A DNA stretch of 64,000 bases from Thermus tengchongensis. GTDB lineage: Bacteria > Deinococcota > Deinococci > Deinococcales > Thermaceae. The stretch spans positions 19,565-83,564 of the forward strand of contig NZ_JAKEDU010000009.1 in assembly GCF_021462405.1 (NCBI RefSeq). Direction: 5' to 3'. This document shows, piece after piece, positions 35,806 to 45,853 of the stretch (position 1 is the first letter of the stretch; the number at the start of each line of letters is the position of its first letter). Below the pieces are notes generated by a model, which was not told the DNA's origin, did no database searches, and saw nothing but the letters and a program-made list of their open reading frames with translations. The position numbers and the translations under genes were made by a program.

Positions 35806-36486
35806 ATGCTGCGAGCGGAGAACCTCACCAAGCGCTACCGCCAAGGGGAGAAGGAGGTGGTGGCCCTAGCGGGCTTCACCTACGCCTTCCCCCTGGGGGC
35901 CACCGCGGTGGTGGGCCCTTCGGGAAGCGGCAAGACCACCCTGTTGAACCTGCTGGCGGGCTTTGACCTCCCCAGCGAGGGGGGAGTCTTTCTAGAGGAA
36001 ACGCCCCTCCACCGCCTTCCCGAGGACGCGCGGGCCGAGGTGCGCCTGAAGCGGATGGGCTTCGTCTTCCAGCAGTGGAACCTGATCCCCACCCTCACCG
36101 CCTGGGAGAACGTGGCCTTCCCCCTGCTCCTCGCCGGGATACCCCCCAAGACCAGGCGAGAACGGGCTTTAGAGCTTCTGGAGAGGGTGGGCCTGGAAGC
36201 CCGGGCCTCCCACCTGCCGAGCCGCCTTTCCGGCGGGGAGCAGCAGCGGGTGGCCCTGGCCCGGGCCCTGGCCCTGGACCCCCCCATCCTCTTCGCCGAC
36301 GAGCCCACGGGCAACCTGGACGCGGAGTCCCGAGAGCAGGTGGCCTCCCTCCTCTTTGAGGCGGGGCGGGAGCGGACCTTAATCCTCGTCACCCACGACC
36401 TGGAGCTGGCGGCCCGGGCGGAGCGCATCCTGCATCTGAAAGGTGGCAGGTTGGCCCGGGAGGAGTTGCTCCGGCCTACCCGGTAG
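35806..36486 (+). CDS. ABC transporter ATP-binding protein, LolD/MacB family
   Basis: 226 aa from ATG 35806 behind AGGGGG. Walker A is [12 protein letters not shown] (about residues 37-48), the Q-loop is [13 protein letters not shown], the signature is [16 protein letters not shown], Walker B is [12 protein letters not shown], and the H-loop is VTHD. It powers the FtsX-type permease encoded just upstream. Confidence 0.93.
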   Translation: MLRAENLTKRYRQGEKEVVALAGFTYAFPLGATAVVGPSGSGKTTLLNLLAGFDLPSEGGVFLEETPLHRLPEDARAEVRLKRMGFVFQQWNLIPTLTAWENVAFPLLLAGIPPKTRRERALELLERVGLEARASHLPSRLSGGEQQRVALARALALDPPILFADEPTGNLDAESREQVASLLFEAGRERTLILVTHDLELAARAERILHLKGGRLAREELLRPTR

Positions 36487-36525
36487 GGACATCCCGCCCA
36501 CCCCTCCCGTGGCAAAATACCCCCC

Positions 36526-37857
36526 ATGGGCAAGCGCATGGTGGTCGTGGGCGGCGTGGCGGGCGGGGCCTCTGCCGCCGCCAAGGCCAAGCGGGAGAAC
36601 CCAGACCTCGAGGTGGTGGTCTACGAGAAATCCGGGTGGGTTTCCTACGGGGCCTGCGGCCTTCCCTACGTGCTCTCCGGGGAAATCCCCCGCCTGGAGC
36701 GGCTCGTGGCCCGCACCCCGGAGGAGTTCCGCAAAGGAGGGGTAGAGGTCCACACCCGCCACGAGGTGGTGGACGTGGACCCGGAGCTGAAAACCCTCAC
36801 GGTCTTTGACCACGTGGAGGGGCGCACCTTCCAGGACCGCTACGACTACCTGGTCCTGGCCACGGGGGCCAAGCCCACCCTTCCCCCCATCCCAGGCACG
36901 GAGCAGGCGGGGGTCTACACCTTACGGAGCATGAAGGACGGGGAGGCCCTCCTAAGGGCCCTGGAAGGGGCCAAGAGGGCCACCATCCTGGGGGCGGGGT
37001 ACATCGGCCTCGAGGTGGCCGAGGCCTTCCGCAAGCGGGGCCTGGAGGTAACCCTTTTGGAGCTCAAGGACCGCCCTCTCCCCCACTGGGACGAGGAGGT
37101 GGGGAACCTCCTCAAGGAGGAGCTGGAGCGGCACGGGGTGGAGGTCTGGACCGGGGTGAAGGTGGAGGCCCTCCGCGGCCAGGGCCGGGTGGAGGCGGTG
37201 GAGACCTCGGAAGGCGTGGTGTCTACCGACCTGGTGCTAGTGGCCACGGGCATCCGGCCCAACACCCTCCTGGCCCAGGCCATGGGGGTGGCCCTGGGCC
37301 CCACGGGGGCCATCGCCACGGACGAGGAGATGCGCACCAACCTGGAAGGGGTCTACGCCGCCGGGGATGTGGCGGAAAGCTTCCACCGGGTGCTTGGGCG
37401 ACCCTACTGGTTGCCGCTTGGAGACGTGGCCAACAAGCACGGGCGCACTGCGGGGGCGGTCATCGCCGGCAAGAAGGCCCGCTTCCACGGGGTGGTGGGC
37501 ACGGCCATCTTCAAGGCCTTCGGCCTGGCGGTGGCCACCACCGGGCTCTCCCTGGAGGCGGCCCTGAAGGAGGGCTTCCGCGCCAAGAAGGCCTTCATCC
37601 AAAGCCGCGACGGGGCCCACTACTACCCGGGAAGCCAGCCCCTCTGGGTGGAGCTGGTCTACGAGGAAGGGACGGGAAGGCTCTTAGGCGGAGCGGTGGT
37701 GGCCAAAGGCCACGGGGCCTTGCGCATCGACGCCCTGGCCGCCCTCCTGCACCAGGGGGGCACGGTGGAGGACCTTCTAGCCCTGGACCTGGCCTACGCC
37801 CCACCCTACAGCCCCGTCTGGGACCCCCTCCTCATCGCCGCCCAGCAGGTGCGCTAG
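36526..37857 (+). CDS. CoA-disulfide reductase / NAD(P)H oxidase-type flavoprotein
   Basis: 443 aa. Pyridine-nucleotide disulfide oxidoreductase with an FAD motif at the N-terminus (VVGGVAGGASAAAKAKR). The single redox Cys is in SYGACGLPYVLSGE (about residue 44). The NAD motif is ILGAGYIGLEVAEAF, and the second FAD motif is GVYAAGDVAES. The C-terminal dimerisation domain is full length. It keeps CoA reduced and/or reduces oxygen or sulfur compounds. Confidence 0.88.
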   Translation: MGKRMVVVGGVAGGASAAAKAKRENPDLEVVVYEKSGWVSYGACGLPYVLSGEIPRLERLVARTPEEFRKGGVEVHTRHEVVDVDPELKTLTVFDHVEGRTFQDRYDYLVLATGAKPTLPPIPGTEQAGVYTLRSMKDGEALLRALEGAKRATILGAGYIGLEVAEAFRKRGLEVTLLELKDRPLPHWDEEVGNLLKEELERHGVEVWTGVKVEALRGQGRVEAVETSEGVVSTDLVLVATGIRPNTLLAQAMGVALGPTGAIATDEEMRTNLEGVYAAGDVAESFHRVLGRPYWLPLGDVANKHGRTAGAVIAGKKARFHGVVGTAIFKAFGLAVATTGLSLEAALKEGFRAKKAFIQSRDGAHYYPGSQPLWVELVYEEGTGRLLGGAVVAKGHGALRIDALAALLHQGGTVEDLLALDLAYAPPYSPVWDPLLIAAQQVR

Positions 37858-37860
37858 ACA

Positions 37861-37888
37861 CCTCGCCGGGGCCCAAGCCCCGGCGAGG
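37861..37888 (+). terminator. hairpin after the CoA-disulfide reductase gene
   Basis: A 12-bp perfect stem, CCTCGCCGGGGC with GCCCCGGCGAGG, and a CCAA loop begins 3 bp past the stop. There is no T-tract; it may be a terminator or a 3' stabiliser. Confidence 0.55.
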
Positions 37889-37962
37889 GCGCCAAACGGG
37901 GTATGGGCAAGCTGCCTCCGCTCCTGCCCAAGGGGTCGTCTACGCGGGGGAATCCTCATTTT

Positions 37963-38026
37963 GGTGTAGTCAAGACCGGGACACACCGCCTTTGGGTGTG
38001 AATCTTTTGGCCTTACACACTACACT
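37963..38026 (+). promoter_or_regulatory. aceA upstream control region
   Basis: Within the 211-bp gap, TACACT (38021-38026) is a candidate -10 without a good -35 at 17 bp. Just upstream lie CACACC (37982-37987) and GGTGTG (37995-38000), a 6-bp inverted repeat with a 7-bp spacer, and GGTGTAGT at 37963. This suggests an activator- or repressor-controlled promoter for isocitrate lyase. The rest of the gap shows nothing further. Confidence 0.4.
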
Positions 38027-38068
38027 GGAAGCCTTCCCGCCTCCAGACTAGCACCTGGGAGGTGCAAG

Positions 38069-39385
38069 GTGGAACCCTTGAGCATGCTCACCCCGGAGAT
38101 GCGGCAAGAGGCGGAGGCCCTGCGGCGCGAGTGGGAGACCAACCCCCGCTGGAAGGGGGTCCGGCGGGACTACCGCCCCGAGGACGTGGTGCGGCTCCGT
38201 CCCAGCGTGATGGTGGAGCACACCCTGGCCAAGCGAGGAGCGGAGAAACTCTGGCGGCTCCTCCACGAGCGCCCCTACGTGCACACCTTCGGGGCCTACA
38301 CCGGGGCCATGGCGGTGGAGATGGTGCGGGCCGGCCTCGAGGCCATCTACCTCTCCGGCTGGCAGGTAGCTGCCGACGCCAACCTGGCCTGGCAGACCTA
38401 CCCCGACCAGTCCCTCTACCCCTACAACTCCGTGCCCCAAATCGTGAAGCGCATCAACAACGCCCTGATGCGGGCGGATATGATTGAGCGCGCCGAAGGC
38501 AAGGTGACCCGGGACTGGTACGTGCCCATCGTGGCCGACGCCGAGGCGGGCTTCGGTGGGGTCCTGAACGTCTTTGAGCTCACCAAGGCCATGATCGAGG
38601 CGGGGGCTGCCGGCATCCACTACGAGGACCAGCTGGCCTCCGAGAAGAAGTGCGGCCACCTGGGGGGCAAGGTCCTGGTGCCCACCTCCCAGCACATCCG
38701 CACCCTGCAGGCCGCCCGCCTGGCGGCGGACATCATGGGCGTGCCCACGGTGATCATCGCCCGCACGGACGCCGAGGCCGCCACCCTGATCACCAGCGAC
38801 ATCGACGAGCGGGACCGACCCTTCATCCTGCCCGGGGAGCGCACCCCCGAGGGCTTCTACCGGGTCCGGAACGGGATTGAGGCGGGCATCGCCCGGGCCC
38901 TGGCCTACGCCCCTTACGCCGATGTCATCTGGATGGAAACCTCCAAGCCCGACCTGGAGGAGGCCCGGAAGTTCGCCGAGGCGGTGAAGCGGGAGTTCCC
39001 CGATAAGCTCCTCGCTTACAACCTCTCCCCCTCCTTCAACTGGAAGAAGTTCCTGGACGACGAGACCATCGCCAAGTTCAACCGGGAGCTGGGGGAGATG
39101 GGCTACAAGTTCCAGTTCATCACCCTGGCGGGCTGGCACACCGTGAACTACTACACCTGGGAGCTGGCCAAGGACTACAAGGCCCGGGGCATGCCCGCAT
39201 TCGTGGAGCTCCAGCAGAAGGAGTTCCTGGCCCAGGCCCAAGGTTTCACCGCCGTGAAGCACCAGCGGGAGGTGGGTGCCGGCTACTTCGACGAGGTGGT
39301 CCTGGCCCTCACCCAGGGAGAGGCCTCTACCCTGGCCCTTAAGGGCTCCACCGAGGAGGCCCAGTTCAACGAACCCGTGCACTAG
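38069..39385 (+). CDS. aceA: isocitrate lyase
   Basis: 438 aa. First enzyme of the glyoxylate shunt: isocitrate to glyoxylate plus succinate, needed for growth on acetate or fatty acids. The catalytic loop is [13 protein letters not shown] (about residue 193). [10 protein letters not shown] carries the Mg-binding Asp, and LSPSFNW and [12 protein letters not shown] are typical. GTG at 38069 is favoured by GGGAGGTG; an ATG five codons on is the alternative. No malate synthase is adjacent. Confidence 0.96.
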   Translation: MEPLSMLTPEMRQEAEALRREWETNPRWKGVRRDYRPEDVVRLRPSVMVEHTLAKRGAEKLWRLLHERPYVHTFGAYTGAMAVEMVRAGLEAIYLSGWQVAADANLAWQTYPDQSLYPYNSVPQIVKRINNALMRADMIERAEGKVTRDWYVPIVADAEAGFGGVLNVFELTKAMIEAGAAGIHYEDQLASEKKCGHLGGKVLVPTSQHIRTLQAARLAADIMGVPTVIIARTDAEAATLITSDIDERDRPFILPGERTPEGFYRVRNGIEAGIARALAYAPYADVIWMETSKPDLEEARKFAEAVKREFPDKLLAYNLSPSFNWKKFLDDETIAKFNRELGEMGYKFQFITLAGWHTVNYYTWELAKDYKARGMPAFVELQQKEFLAQAQGFTAVKHQREVGAGYFDEVVLALTQGEASTLALKGSTEEAQFNEPVH

Positions 39386-39404
39386 GCTTAGCGGGAAGCC
39401 TGCT

Positions 39405-39445
39405 CTGCCGTCCTCCAGGTATAGGGGGCGGCAGGTTCCTTTTTT
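39405..39445 (+). terminator. intrinsic terminator after aceA
   Basis: CTGCCG at 39405-39410 pairs with CGGCAG (39429-39434), with further G:C pairs inside, and is followed by TTCC and six T (39440-39445). A clear Rho-independent terminator, which separates aceA from the downstream gene. Confidence 0.75.
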
Positions 39446-39450
39446 CTGTA

Positions 39451-39481
39451 GTAGACCGAAGCCACACCAAACTGATATAGT
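39451..39481 (+). promoter_or_regulatory. promoter of the 920-aa P-loop/repeat protein
   Basis: TATAGT (39476-39481) is a near-perfect -10. Transcription would start about 39488, only about three bases before the ATG at 39491, so the mRNA is essentially leaderless. The -35 region is weak (GTAGAC at 39451-39456, 19-bp spacing). Confidence 0.6.
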
Positions 39482-39490
39482 GTAATCACC

Positions 39491-42253
39491 ATGCCAGAAG
39501 CCAATACACCCTGGCTACGCTACCTGGAAGACCTCCGTCCCCATCTCCGGGGCCGGGACCACCGGGGCAAGCGGGGCTCCCTGCGCTGGCTCGAGGCCCT
39601 TATGGCCGAGCGGGGGGGCAAGGCCGGCACCGTGCGCAACATCCTCTACAAGGACCTGGGAAGCCCTGAGGAGAAGGAAAGGCTTTACGGGGTCATCGCC
39701 GACCTGTACCAAGAGGCAGGCCTCCCACCCCCCCCTCCCCCAGCGGAGCTTTTCCTGGAAAGCGCCCGCAAGACCCTGGGCCGGGACAAGCGCCGCATCT
39801 TTCGCCGCTTTCTCAAGGAGCTGGAAGCCGGGGGGAGGCCTCAGATGGTGGTGGTGGGGGGGCCGGCCACGGGGAAAGGGGTCCTTTTGGGGGCCTTGAG
39901 CCGTGCCCTTTCCGCCCTGCCTGGCAAGGAACCCTTTCTCCTTAACCTAGGGGGGGAGCTGGCCCAGGCCTTGGTCCCCTTGGCCGAGAGCTTGGGGGCA
40001 GGGGAGGAGATGCGGTCCCTTTTGGCCCAGCTTTCCCCCACCCAGCCCTACATCCTGCAGGGGGCCTTGGAACAGGAGGTCTTGACCCTTTTGGCCCGGG
40101 GCCTGAACCGGGAAGGCCGTCCCCTCCTCCTCCGAGCCGAGGTGGAGGGGACCCTCGAGGGCCTCCCCTTAAGGGGTCCGGACGGCACGCACAAGGGCCT
40201 CGCCGCCTGGCTGGAGCCTTTTTTGAAGGGGCTCAGCATCCCCTACCTGGCTGCTTTGAGCGAGCCGCCCCCCACCCTGCCCTACCAGCCCCTCTCCCCC
40301 CCAAGCCGCGAGGAGGCCCGGCGCTTCGTGCGGGAGAGGCTCCCCCACCTGCCCCCGGAAAGGCTGGAGGCCCTGGTGAACCAGGCGGGGCGCAACTTTG
40401 GGGAGCTTTCCCGCTTGGTCCTCCTGGAAGCCGCCAAGCACGATCCCAAAACCCCTTTGCAGGACGACCCTGCCCTCAAACCCCTGCTCCTGGCCCTCGC
40501 CGCCTTCAGCCCCGAGGCCGATCCCGCCTTTCCCGCAGAGCTCTTGGAAAAGGCCCTGGGCAAGCCTCTGGAACGCCTTTCCCAAGCGGAAAGGGCCCTT
40601 TTGGACTGGGTGGGGGAAGGCCTGGTGCGCCCTGCCCTGAGAAGCCTCCTCCCCCAGGAAGCCCCCAAGGAACTCCACCGCCTGGCCCTCGCCTTCTTCC
40701 CCAAGGAGAACCTTTTCCGCAAACTGCACCACGCCTACAAGGCGGGGGAAACCCGGATTCTTTTGGACCTCCTGCAGGAGGATCCCGCCCGGCTCGCCCT
40801 CCTTCCCGGGCTCTGGCAGGAGGCCCAGGCCTGGCCCCGGGAGGACCTCGAGGCCCTGGCCGGGGTGGTGGTGCGCTATCGGGCGGTCTTGGGCCAGTAC
40901 GCCCATCCCGAGGCGGAGGAAGCCCTCAGGGTGCTCTCGGAAGCCCCAAACCCCTCCTTGCGCACCTGGGCCCGCATCAAAAGGGCGGAGGCCAAGGCGG
41001 ACGCCGCCCTTTACAAGGAAGCGGAGGAGCTTCTGCCCCCCAAGGAGGACCTCAAGCTCCTGGACGATACCGCCCAGGCAGAGGGGCTTTTGGTGATGGC
41101 GGCGGTGGAGCGCTGGAAGGGGGACTACGAACGAGCAGCCCGCTTTGTGGAAGAGGCGGAAGGCCTCCCCATGGCCCCCTTCCTGCGGGATCGGGTGCAA
41201 CTGTGGCGAGGCTTGGTGGCCAAGGACCTAGGGCGCTATACCGAAGCCCTAACCGCCCTGGCCCAGGTGGGCCATGACCCCCTGCTCCTGGGCCGCGCCC
41301 GGTACCAAATGGGGGATCTCCTCATGCGCCTGGGACGTCTGGAGGCCAAGGAGCGAATGGAGGAGGGCCTGAAGGCCCTAGAGGAAGCGGGCGCTCCCAA
41401 GGACGAGGTGGCCCGGGTACGGGCCCGCTACGCCACCCTCCTGCGGCGCCTGGGCCTTTACAAGGAGGCGGAAAGCGCCATCCGCAAGGCCCTCGACGAG
41501 GCGGAAGATCCCTTCACCCGGGCGCGGGTGGAGAGCGAGGCGGGCATCCTAGAAGTGGCCCGGGGGCGCCCTTTCGAGGCTCTGGCGCTTTTGCAACGGG
41601 CCGAAACCTACTTCCGCCACACGGAGGAGAGGCCCAAGGAGGCCCGCTACCGCCACCTGCGCACCCTTTTCCGCCTGGGAGCAGCCTACCTCCTCCTGGA
41701 AGCGGGCCAGCCCTACCGGGCCCCCTTCCTGGGGGGCCTCGAGGCCCCCACCGCCCGGCGCCTCCTAGAACATCTCCTGCGGGAGATCCCCGAGGAGGCC
41801 ACGGACCGCTACACCGCCCTCCGCCTGGATACCGCGAGCCTGCTTGCCCTCCTTCTCCCCCCTACCGAGGGCAAGGCCCTGCTCAAGCCCCTGTTGGACT
41901 TAGACAACCCCTACCTCCGGGCCCAAGCCCGCCTGGGCTACGCCGAGGCCCTGGTCCGGGAAGGGAGCCTAGGGGAGGCCTTGGCCCAGATCGTGGCCCT
42001 CCCTCGCCTGGAAGACCCCGGCCTCCTGGCCCAGGCCCGGGCCGTGGAGGTCCTAGCCCTCCTGGGCCTGGGGGAGAAGGAAGCCGCCTGGCATAAGCTT
42101 TCGGAGGTGAGGCAAAGCCCTCTCCCCGAACCCTTCCGCTTCCAGCTGGGCCGGGCTTTGGGCCGCTTCTGCCCCGAGCTGCAAAGGCGCCTTCCCTCCA
42201 CTCCCCTGGCCCTCCCCGAGGCCTTGGGCTTCCTCCTGGCAAATCCCGACTAA
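39491..42253 (+). CDS. large P-loop protein with C-terminal helical (TPR-like) repeats; unknown function
   Basis: 920 aa, no signal peptide or membrane segment. Residues 1-80 form a compact basic/acidic domain (RGDHRGKRGSLRWLEALMAERGGKAGTVRN is its core in outline) that could be helix-turn-helix. A Pro run (79-84) links to a P-loop, GGPATGKG, at 123-130. From about 450 to 900 the sequence is repeated amphipathic helix pairs (KEAESAIRKALDEAED, LGRLEAKERMEEGLKALEEAG) typical of TPR. This layout resembles STAND/MalT-type signalling ATPases, but no named family is recognised. Monocistronic between aceA and sufC. Confidence 0.6.
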   Translation: MPEANTPWLRYLEDLRPHLRGRDHRGKRGSLRWLEALMAERGGKAGTVRNILYKDLGSPEEKERLYGVIADLYQEAGLPPPPPPAELFLESARKTLGRDKRRIFRRFLKELEAGGRPQMVVVGGPATGKGVLLGALSRALSALPGKEPFLLNLGGELAQALVPLAESLGAGEEMRSLLAQLSPTQPYILQGALEQEVLTLLARGLNREGRPLLLRAEVEGTLEGLPLRGPDGTHKGLAAWLEPFLKGLSIPYLAALSEPPPTLPYQPLSPPSREEARRFVRERLPHLPPERLEALVNQAGRNFGELSRLVLLEAAKHDPKTPLQDDPALKPLLLALAAFSPEADPAFPAELLEKALGKPLERLSQAERALLDWVGEGLVRPALRSLLPQEAPKELHRLALAFFPKENLFRKLHHAYKAGETRILLDLLQEDPARLALLPGLWQEAQAWPREDLEALAGVVVRYRAVLGQYAHPEAEEALRVLSEAPNPSLRTWARIKRAEAKADAALYKEAEELLPPKEDLKLLDDTAQAEGLLVMAAVERWKGDYERAARFVEEAEGLPMAPFLRDRVQLWRGLVAKDLGRYTEALTALAQVGHDPLLLGRARYQMGDLLMRLGRLEAKERMEEGLKALEEAGAPKDEVARVRARYATLLRRLGLYKEAESAIRKALDEAEDPFTRARVESEAGILEVARGRPFEALALLQRAETYFRHTEERPKEARYRHLRTLFRLGAAYLLLEAGQPYRAPFLGGLEAPTARRLLEHLLREIPEEATDRYTALRLDTASLLALLLPPTEGKALLKPLLDLDNPYLRAQARLGYAEALVREGSLGEALAQIVALPRLEDPGLLAQARAVEVLALLGLGEKEAAWHKLSEVRQSPLPEPFRFQLGRALGRFCPELQRRLPSTPLALPEALGFLLANPD

Positions 42254-42258
42254 ATCAC

Positions 42259-42312
42259 TATACTTTAGGGGGTGGAGGGGTTATACTCTTACTGCGAATG
42301 GGTCGCAGTAAG
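42259..42312 (+). promoter_or_regulatory. sufCBD promoter with palindromic site at the transcription start
   Basis: TATACT (42282-42287) is a good -10, and another TATACT sits at 42259-42264, 17 bp upstream. Immediately after the -10, CTTACTGCGA (42288-42297) and TCGCAGTAAG (42303-42312) form a perfect 10-bp inverted repeat with a 5-base spacer across the expected +1. This is a likely repressor operator (an Fe-S-sensing regulator would fit) or an mRNA 5' hairpin. The ribosome site CAGGAGG precedes the ATG at 42342. Confidence 0.6.
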
Positions 42313-42341
42313 AAGCTGACCCGGCATCAGGAGGCAAAAGC

Positions 42342-43094
42342 ATGAACCAGCTGGAAATCCGCGACCTTTGGGCTTCCATCGACGGAGAGACCATCCTCAA
42401 GGGCGTGAACCTGGTGGTCCCCAAGGGCCAGGTGCACGCCCTCATGGGCCCCAACGGGGCCGGCAAGAGCACCCTGGGCAAGATCCTGGCGGGGGACCCC
42501 GAGTACACGGTGGAACGGGGGGATATTCTCCTGGACGGGGAAAGCATCCTGGATCTCTCCCCGGACGAGCGGGCGAGGAAGGGCCTCTTCCTGGCCTTCC
42601 AGTACCCCGTGGAGGTGCCGGGGGTCACCATCGCCAACTTCCTGCGCTTGGCCCTGCAGGCGAGGCTTGGCCGGGAGGTGGGGGTGGCGGAGTTCTGGGC
42701 CAAGGTGAAGCGGGCCCTGGAGCTTCTGGACTGGGACGAGGGCTACCTCTCCCGCTACCTCAACGAGGGCTTCTCCGGCGGGGAGAAGAAGCGCAACGAG
42801 ATCCTCCAGCTTCTGGTGCTGGAGCCCACCTACGCCGTCTTGGACGAGACCGACTCCGGCCTGGACATCGACGCCCTCAAGGTGGTGGCCCGGGGGGTGA
42901 ACGCCATGCGGGGCCCGAGCTTCGGCGCCCTGGTCATCACCCACTACCAGCGCCTCTTGAACTACATCGTCCCCGACCGGGTCCATGTGATGATGGACGG
43001 GAAGGTGGTGGCGGAGGGAGGTCCCGAGCTGGCCCTGGAACTGGAAGCTAAGGGCTACGAGTGGCTCCGGGAACAGGTAAAGGAGGGAGCATGA
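42342..43094 (+). CDS. sufC: Fe-S assembly ATPase SufC
   Basis: 250 aa. ABC-type ATPase of the SufBCD scaffold. Walker A is [14 protein letters not shown] (about residues 35-48). The signature region is [15 protein letters not shown], Walker B is [16 protein letters not shown], and the His switch is [13 protein letters not shown] overlap with sufB. First gene of sufCBD-Rieske. Confidence 0.97.
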   Translation: MNQLEIRDLWASIDGETILKGVNLVVPKGQVHALMGPNGAGKSTLGKILAGDPEYTVERGDILLDGESILDLSPDERARKGLFLAFQYPVEVPGVTIANFLRLALQARLGREVGVAEFWAKVKRALELLDWDEGYLSRYLNEGFSGGEKKRNEILQLLVLEPTYAVLDETDSGLDIDALKVVARGVNAMRGPSFGALVITHYQRLLNYIVPDRVHVMMDGKVVAEGGPELALELEAKGYEWLREQVKEGA

Positions 43095-44497
43095 GCGAGG
43101 TGGACCTGAAGACTCTGGGGGAGGAGTACAAGTACCACTTCGTGGACGAGGTCAAGCCGGTCTTCGTGGCCGAGCGGGGCCTTACCCGGAGGGTGATCGA
43201 GGCCATCAGCTACCACAAGGGCGAGCCCGAGTGGATGCTGAAGTTCCGCCTGCGGGCCCTGGAGATCTTCCAGAAGAAGCCCATGCCCACCTGGGGCCCC
43301 GACCTCTCGGGCCTGGACCTGGACCACCTGGTCTACTACGTGAAGCCCGCGGAGGTGCGGGACGCCAAGAGCTGGGAGGAGATCCCCGAGGAGATCCGCC
43401 GGACCTACGAGCGCCTGGGCATTCCCGAGGCCGAGCGCAAGGTACTCGCCGGGGTGGGGGCCCAGTACGACTCGGAGATGGTCTACCACCGGGTGAGGGA
43501 GGAGCTGGAGCGGCAGGGGGTCATCTTCGTGGCCATCGAGGAGGGGATGAAGAAGTACGAGGACCTCTTCAAGGAGTACTTCGCCAAGGTGGTCCCCCCC
43601 GAGGACAACAAGTTCGCCGCCCTGAACTCCGCCGCCTGGTCCGGAGGTTCCTTCGTCTACATCCCCCCCGGGGTCAAGGTGGAGCTTCCCCTGCAGGCCT
43701 ACTTCCGGGTGAACACCCCCGAGTTCGGGCAGTTTGAGCGCACCCTGATCATCGTGGACGAGGGGGCGGAGGTACACTACATCGAGGGGTGCACCGCCCC
43801 CATGTACTCCACGGAGAGCCTGCACACCGGGGTCATTGAGATCGTGGTGAAGCGGGGAGCCCGGAGCCGCTACACCACCATCCAGAACTGGTCCACCAAC
43901 ATGTACAACCTGGTGACGCAAAGGGCCCTGGTCTACGGGGATGCCTTCCACGAGTGGCTGGACGGCAACCTGGGCTCCAAGGTCACCATGAAGTACCCCT
44001 CCAGCTACCTCCTGGAACCGGGGGCCCGCACGGAGATCCTCTCCATCGCCTTCGCCAAGACGGGGCAGCACCAGGACACCGGGGCCAAAATCATCCTGGG
44101 AGCCCCCCACACCTCGGGCACCATCGTTTCCAAGAGCATCTCCAAAGGGGAGGGTCGGGCCAGTTACCGGGGCCTGGTCAAGGTGCTGGAGGGGGCCAGG
44201 GGGGCCAAGGCCAACGTGGAGTGCGACGCCCTCCTCATCGACCCGGAAAGCCGCACCGACACCTACCCCTACATCGAGATCGAGGAGGACACCGCCCACG
44301 TGGGCCACGAGGCCACGGTCTCCAAGATCAACGACGAGCAGATCTTCTACCTGCAGACCCGGGGGCTCAAGGAGGACGAGGCCGCGGCCCTCATCGTGCG
44401 GGGGTTCATCGAGCCCATCGCCAAGGAGCTCCCCCTGGAGTACGCGGTGGAGCTCAACCGGCTCATCGAGCTGGAGATGGAGGGCTCCGTAGGCTAA
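43091..44497 (+). CDS. sufB: Fe-S assembly scaffold SufB
   Basis: 468 aa from ATG 43091. The beta-helical scaffold on which [4Fe-4S] clusters are built with SufC and SufD. Conserved blocks are [37 protein letters not shown] (with a candidate ligand Cys) and [14 protein letters not shown] near the C-terminus. Confidence 0.97.
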   Translation: MSEVDLKTLGEEYKYHFVDEVKPVFVAERGLTRRVIEAISYHKGEPEWMLKFRLRALEIFQKKPMPTWGPDLSGLDLDHLVYYVKPAEVRDAKSWEEIPEEIRRTYERLGIPEAERKVLAGVGAQYDSEMVYHRVREELERQGVIFVAIEEGMKKYEDLFKEYFAKVVPPEDNKFAALNSAAWSGGSFVYIPPGVKVELPLQAYFRVNTPEFGQFERTLIIVDEGAEVHYIEGCTAPMYSTESLHTGVIEIVVKRGARSRYTTIQNWSTNMYNLVTQRALVYGDAFHEWLDGNLGSKVTMKYPSSYLLEPGARTEILSIAFAKTGQHQDTGAKIILGAPHTSGTIVSKSISKGEGRASYRGLVKVLEGARGAKANVECDALLIDPESRTDTYPYIEIEEDTAHVGHEATVSKINDEQIFYLQTRGLKEDEAAALIVRGFIEPIAKELPLEYAVELNRLIELEMEGSVG

Positions 44498-44512
44498 GGA
44501 GCGTCCCTCTGG

Positions 44513-44543
44513 GGGTGGGGCCTTAAGGCCTCCCCCCTTCCCA
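44513..44543 (+). terminator. hairpin between sufB and sufD
   Basis: GGGGCC, TTAA, then GGCC followed by TCCCCCC gives a GC-rich hairpin in the 60-bp gap. There is no T-run, so it may be an attenuator or stability element that tunes sufD and the Rieske gene relative to sufCB. Confidence 0.35.
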
Positions 44544-44557
44544 CGCAAGGAGGCAGG

Positions 44558-45850
44558 ATGCAAGTACTGGACAAAACGCAGGTGGAGGCCCTCTCCCAGG
44601 CCTTGGGCGAGCCCGCCTGGGTGCTAGAGAAAAGGCTGAAGGCCCTCGAGGCCTTCGCCCGCCTCCCCTATCCCAGCAAGAAGGACGAGGCTTGGCGCTA
44701 CACGGATCTCTCCGAAGCCCCCTTGGAACAAGGGGTGGAAACCCCCAAGGGGCTTAGCCTCTCCCGGGATGAGCTTCCCGAGCTGGTGAAGCGCCGCCTG
44801 GAGAAGACCGATGTTTCCGGCTTTCTGGTCTTCGTGGGCCCGGATTTGGTTTACGCCGAGGTGCCCGAGGAGCTCCGGCAGAAGGGCCTGGTCTTCACCA
44901 GCCTGGCCGAGGCCCTCAAGACCCACCCCAGCCAGGTGGAAGCCGCCCTCTTCCAAGGGGTGTACACCGAGGACAAGTTCGCCGCGGAAAACTCCGCCTT
45001 CTTCACCCATGGGGCCTTCCTCTACGTGCCCGCGGGGCTGGAGGTGGAAAAGCCCCTGGGGGTCTTCAAGGTGGTGGAAGGGGGTAGGGCTTCGGCAGGG
45101 CGGAGCCTCCTTTTCCTGGAAGACAACGCCAAGGCCGCCTACATCGAGGAGTACCTCTCCTTAGACCTCCCCCCTACCCTCCACCTCTCCGCCACGGAGA
45201 TGGTCCTAAGGCCGGGGGCCCACCTGCGCCACGCCCACGTGCAGACCTTCGGCGAGGGGGTGTGGCACTTCCACCGGCAACGGGCCCTTCTGGAGCGGGA
45301 CGCGGGCCTCAACGACCTGGTGGTGAACCTGGGCGGGCGCTACGCCCGGAGCGAGGTGGCGTCGGAGCTCCTGGGCCCAGGGGCGGAAAGCGAGATGCTG
45401 GGCCTCTACTTCGGCCACGGGCGGCAGCACTTTGACCACTACACCCTGCAGCACCACGTGGAGCACCACACCCGAAGCGACCTCCTCTACAAGGGGGCGG
45501 TGAAGGACGAGGCCCGGGCGGTCTTCTCCGGCCTCATCCGGCTGGAGCGGGGAGCCCAGAAGACCGACGCCTACCAGGCCAACCGCAACCTCATCCTCTC
45601 CCGCACCGCCAGAGTGGACTCCATCCCCCAGCTGGAGATCGGGGCCAACGACGTGCGCTGCACCCACGGAAGCACCACCGCCCCCGTGGACGAGATGCAA
45701 CTCTTCTACCTGCAGTCCCGGGGCCTGCCCCGCACCCTGGCCCAGGAGCTTTTGGTCAAGGCCCACCTGGCGGACGTCCTCGGCCGCATCCCCCTAAAGG
45801 CCCTCCGGGCCCACATCGAGGCGGTGATCGAGGAGAAGGTGCGCATCTAG
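44558..45850 (+). CDS. sufD: Fe-S assembly protein SufD
   Basis: 430 aa. SufB paralogue in the SufBC2D complex. The N-terminal helical part contains PYPSKKDEAWRYTDLS. The core has AENSAFFTHGAFLYVPAGLEVEKPL and the C-terminal block DVRCTHGSTTAPVDEMQLFYLQSRGL with the functional His. Ribosome site AAGGAGG. Confidence 0.95.
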   Translation: MQVLDKTQVEALSQALGEPAWVLEKRLKALEAFARLPYPSKKDEAWRYTDLSEAPLEQGVETPKGLSLSRDELPELVKRRLEKTDVSGFLVFVGPDLVYAEVPEELRQKGLVFTSLAEALKTHPSQVEAALFQGVYTEDKFAAENSAFFTHGAFLYVPAGLEVEKPLGVFKVVEGGRASAGRSLLFLEDNAKAAYIEEYLSLDLPPTLHLSATEMVLRPGAHLRHAHVQTFGEGVWHFHRQRALLERDAGLNDLVVNLGGRYARSEVASELLGPGAESEMLGLYFGHGRQHFDHYTLQHHVEHHTRSDLLYKGAVKDEARAVFSGLIRLERGAQKTDAYQANRNLILSRTARVDSIPQLEIGANDVRCTHGSTTAPVDEMQLFYLQSRGLPRTLAQELLVKAHLADVLGRIPLKALRAHIEAVIEEKVRI

Positions 45851-45853
45851 GCC

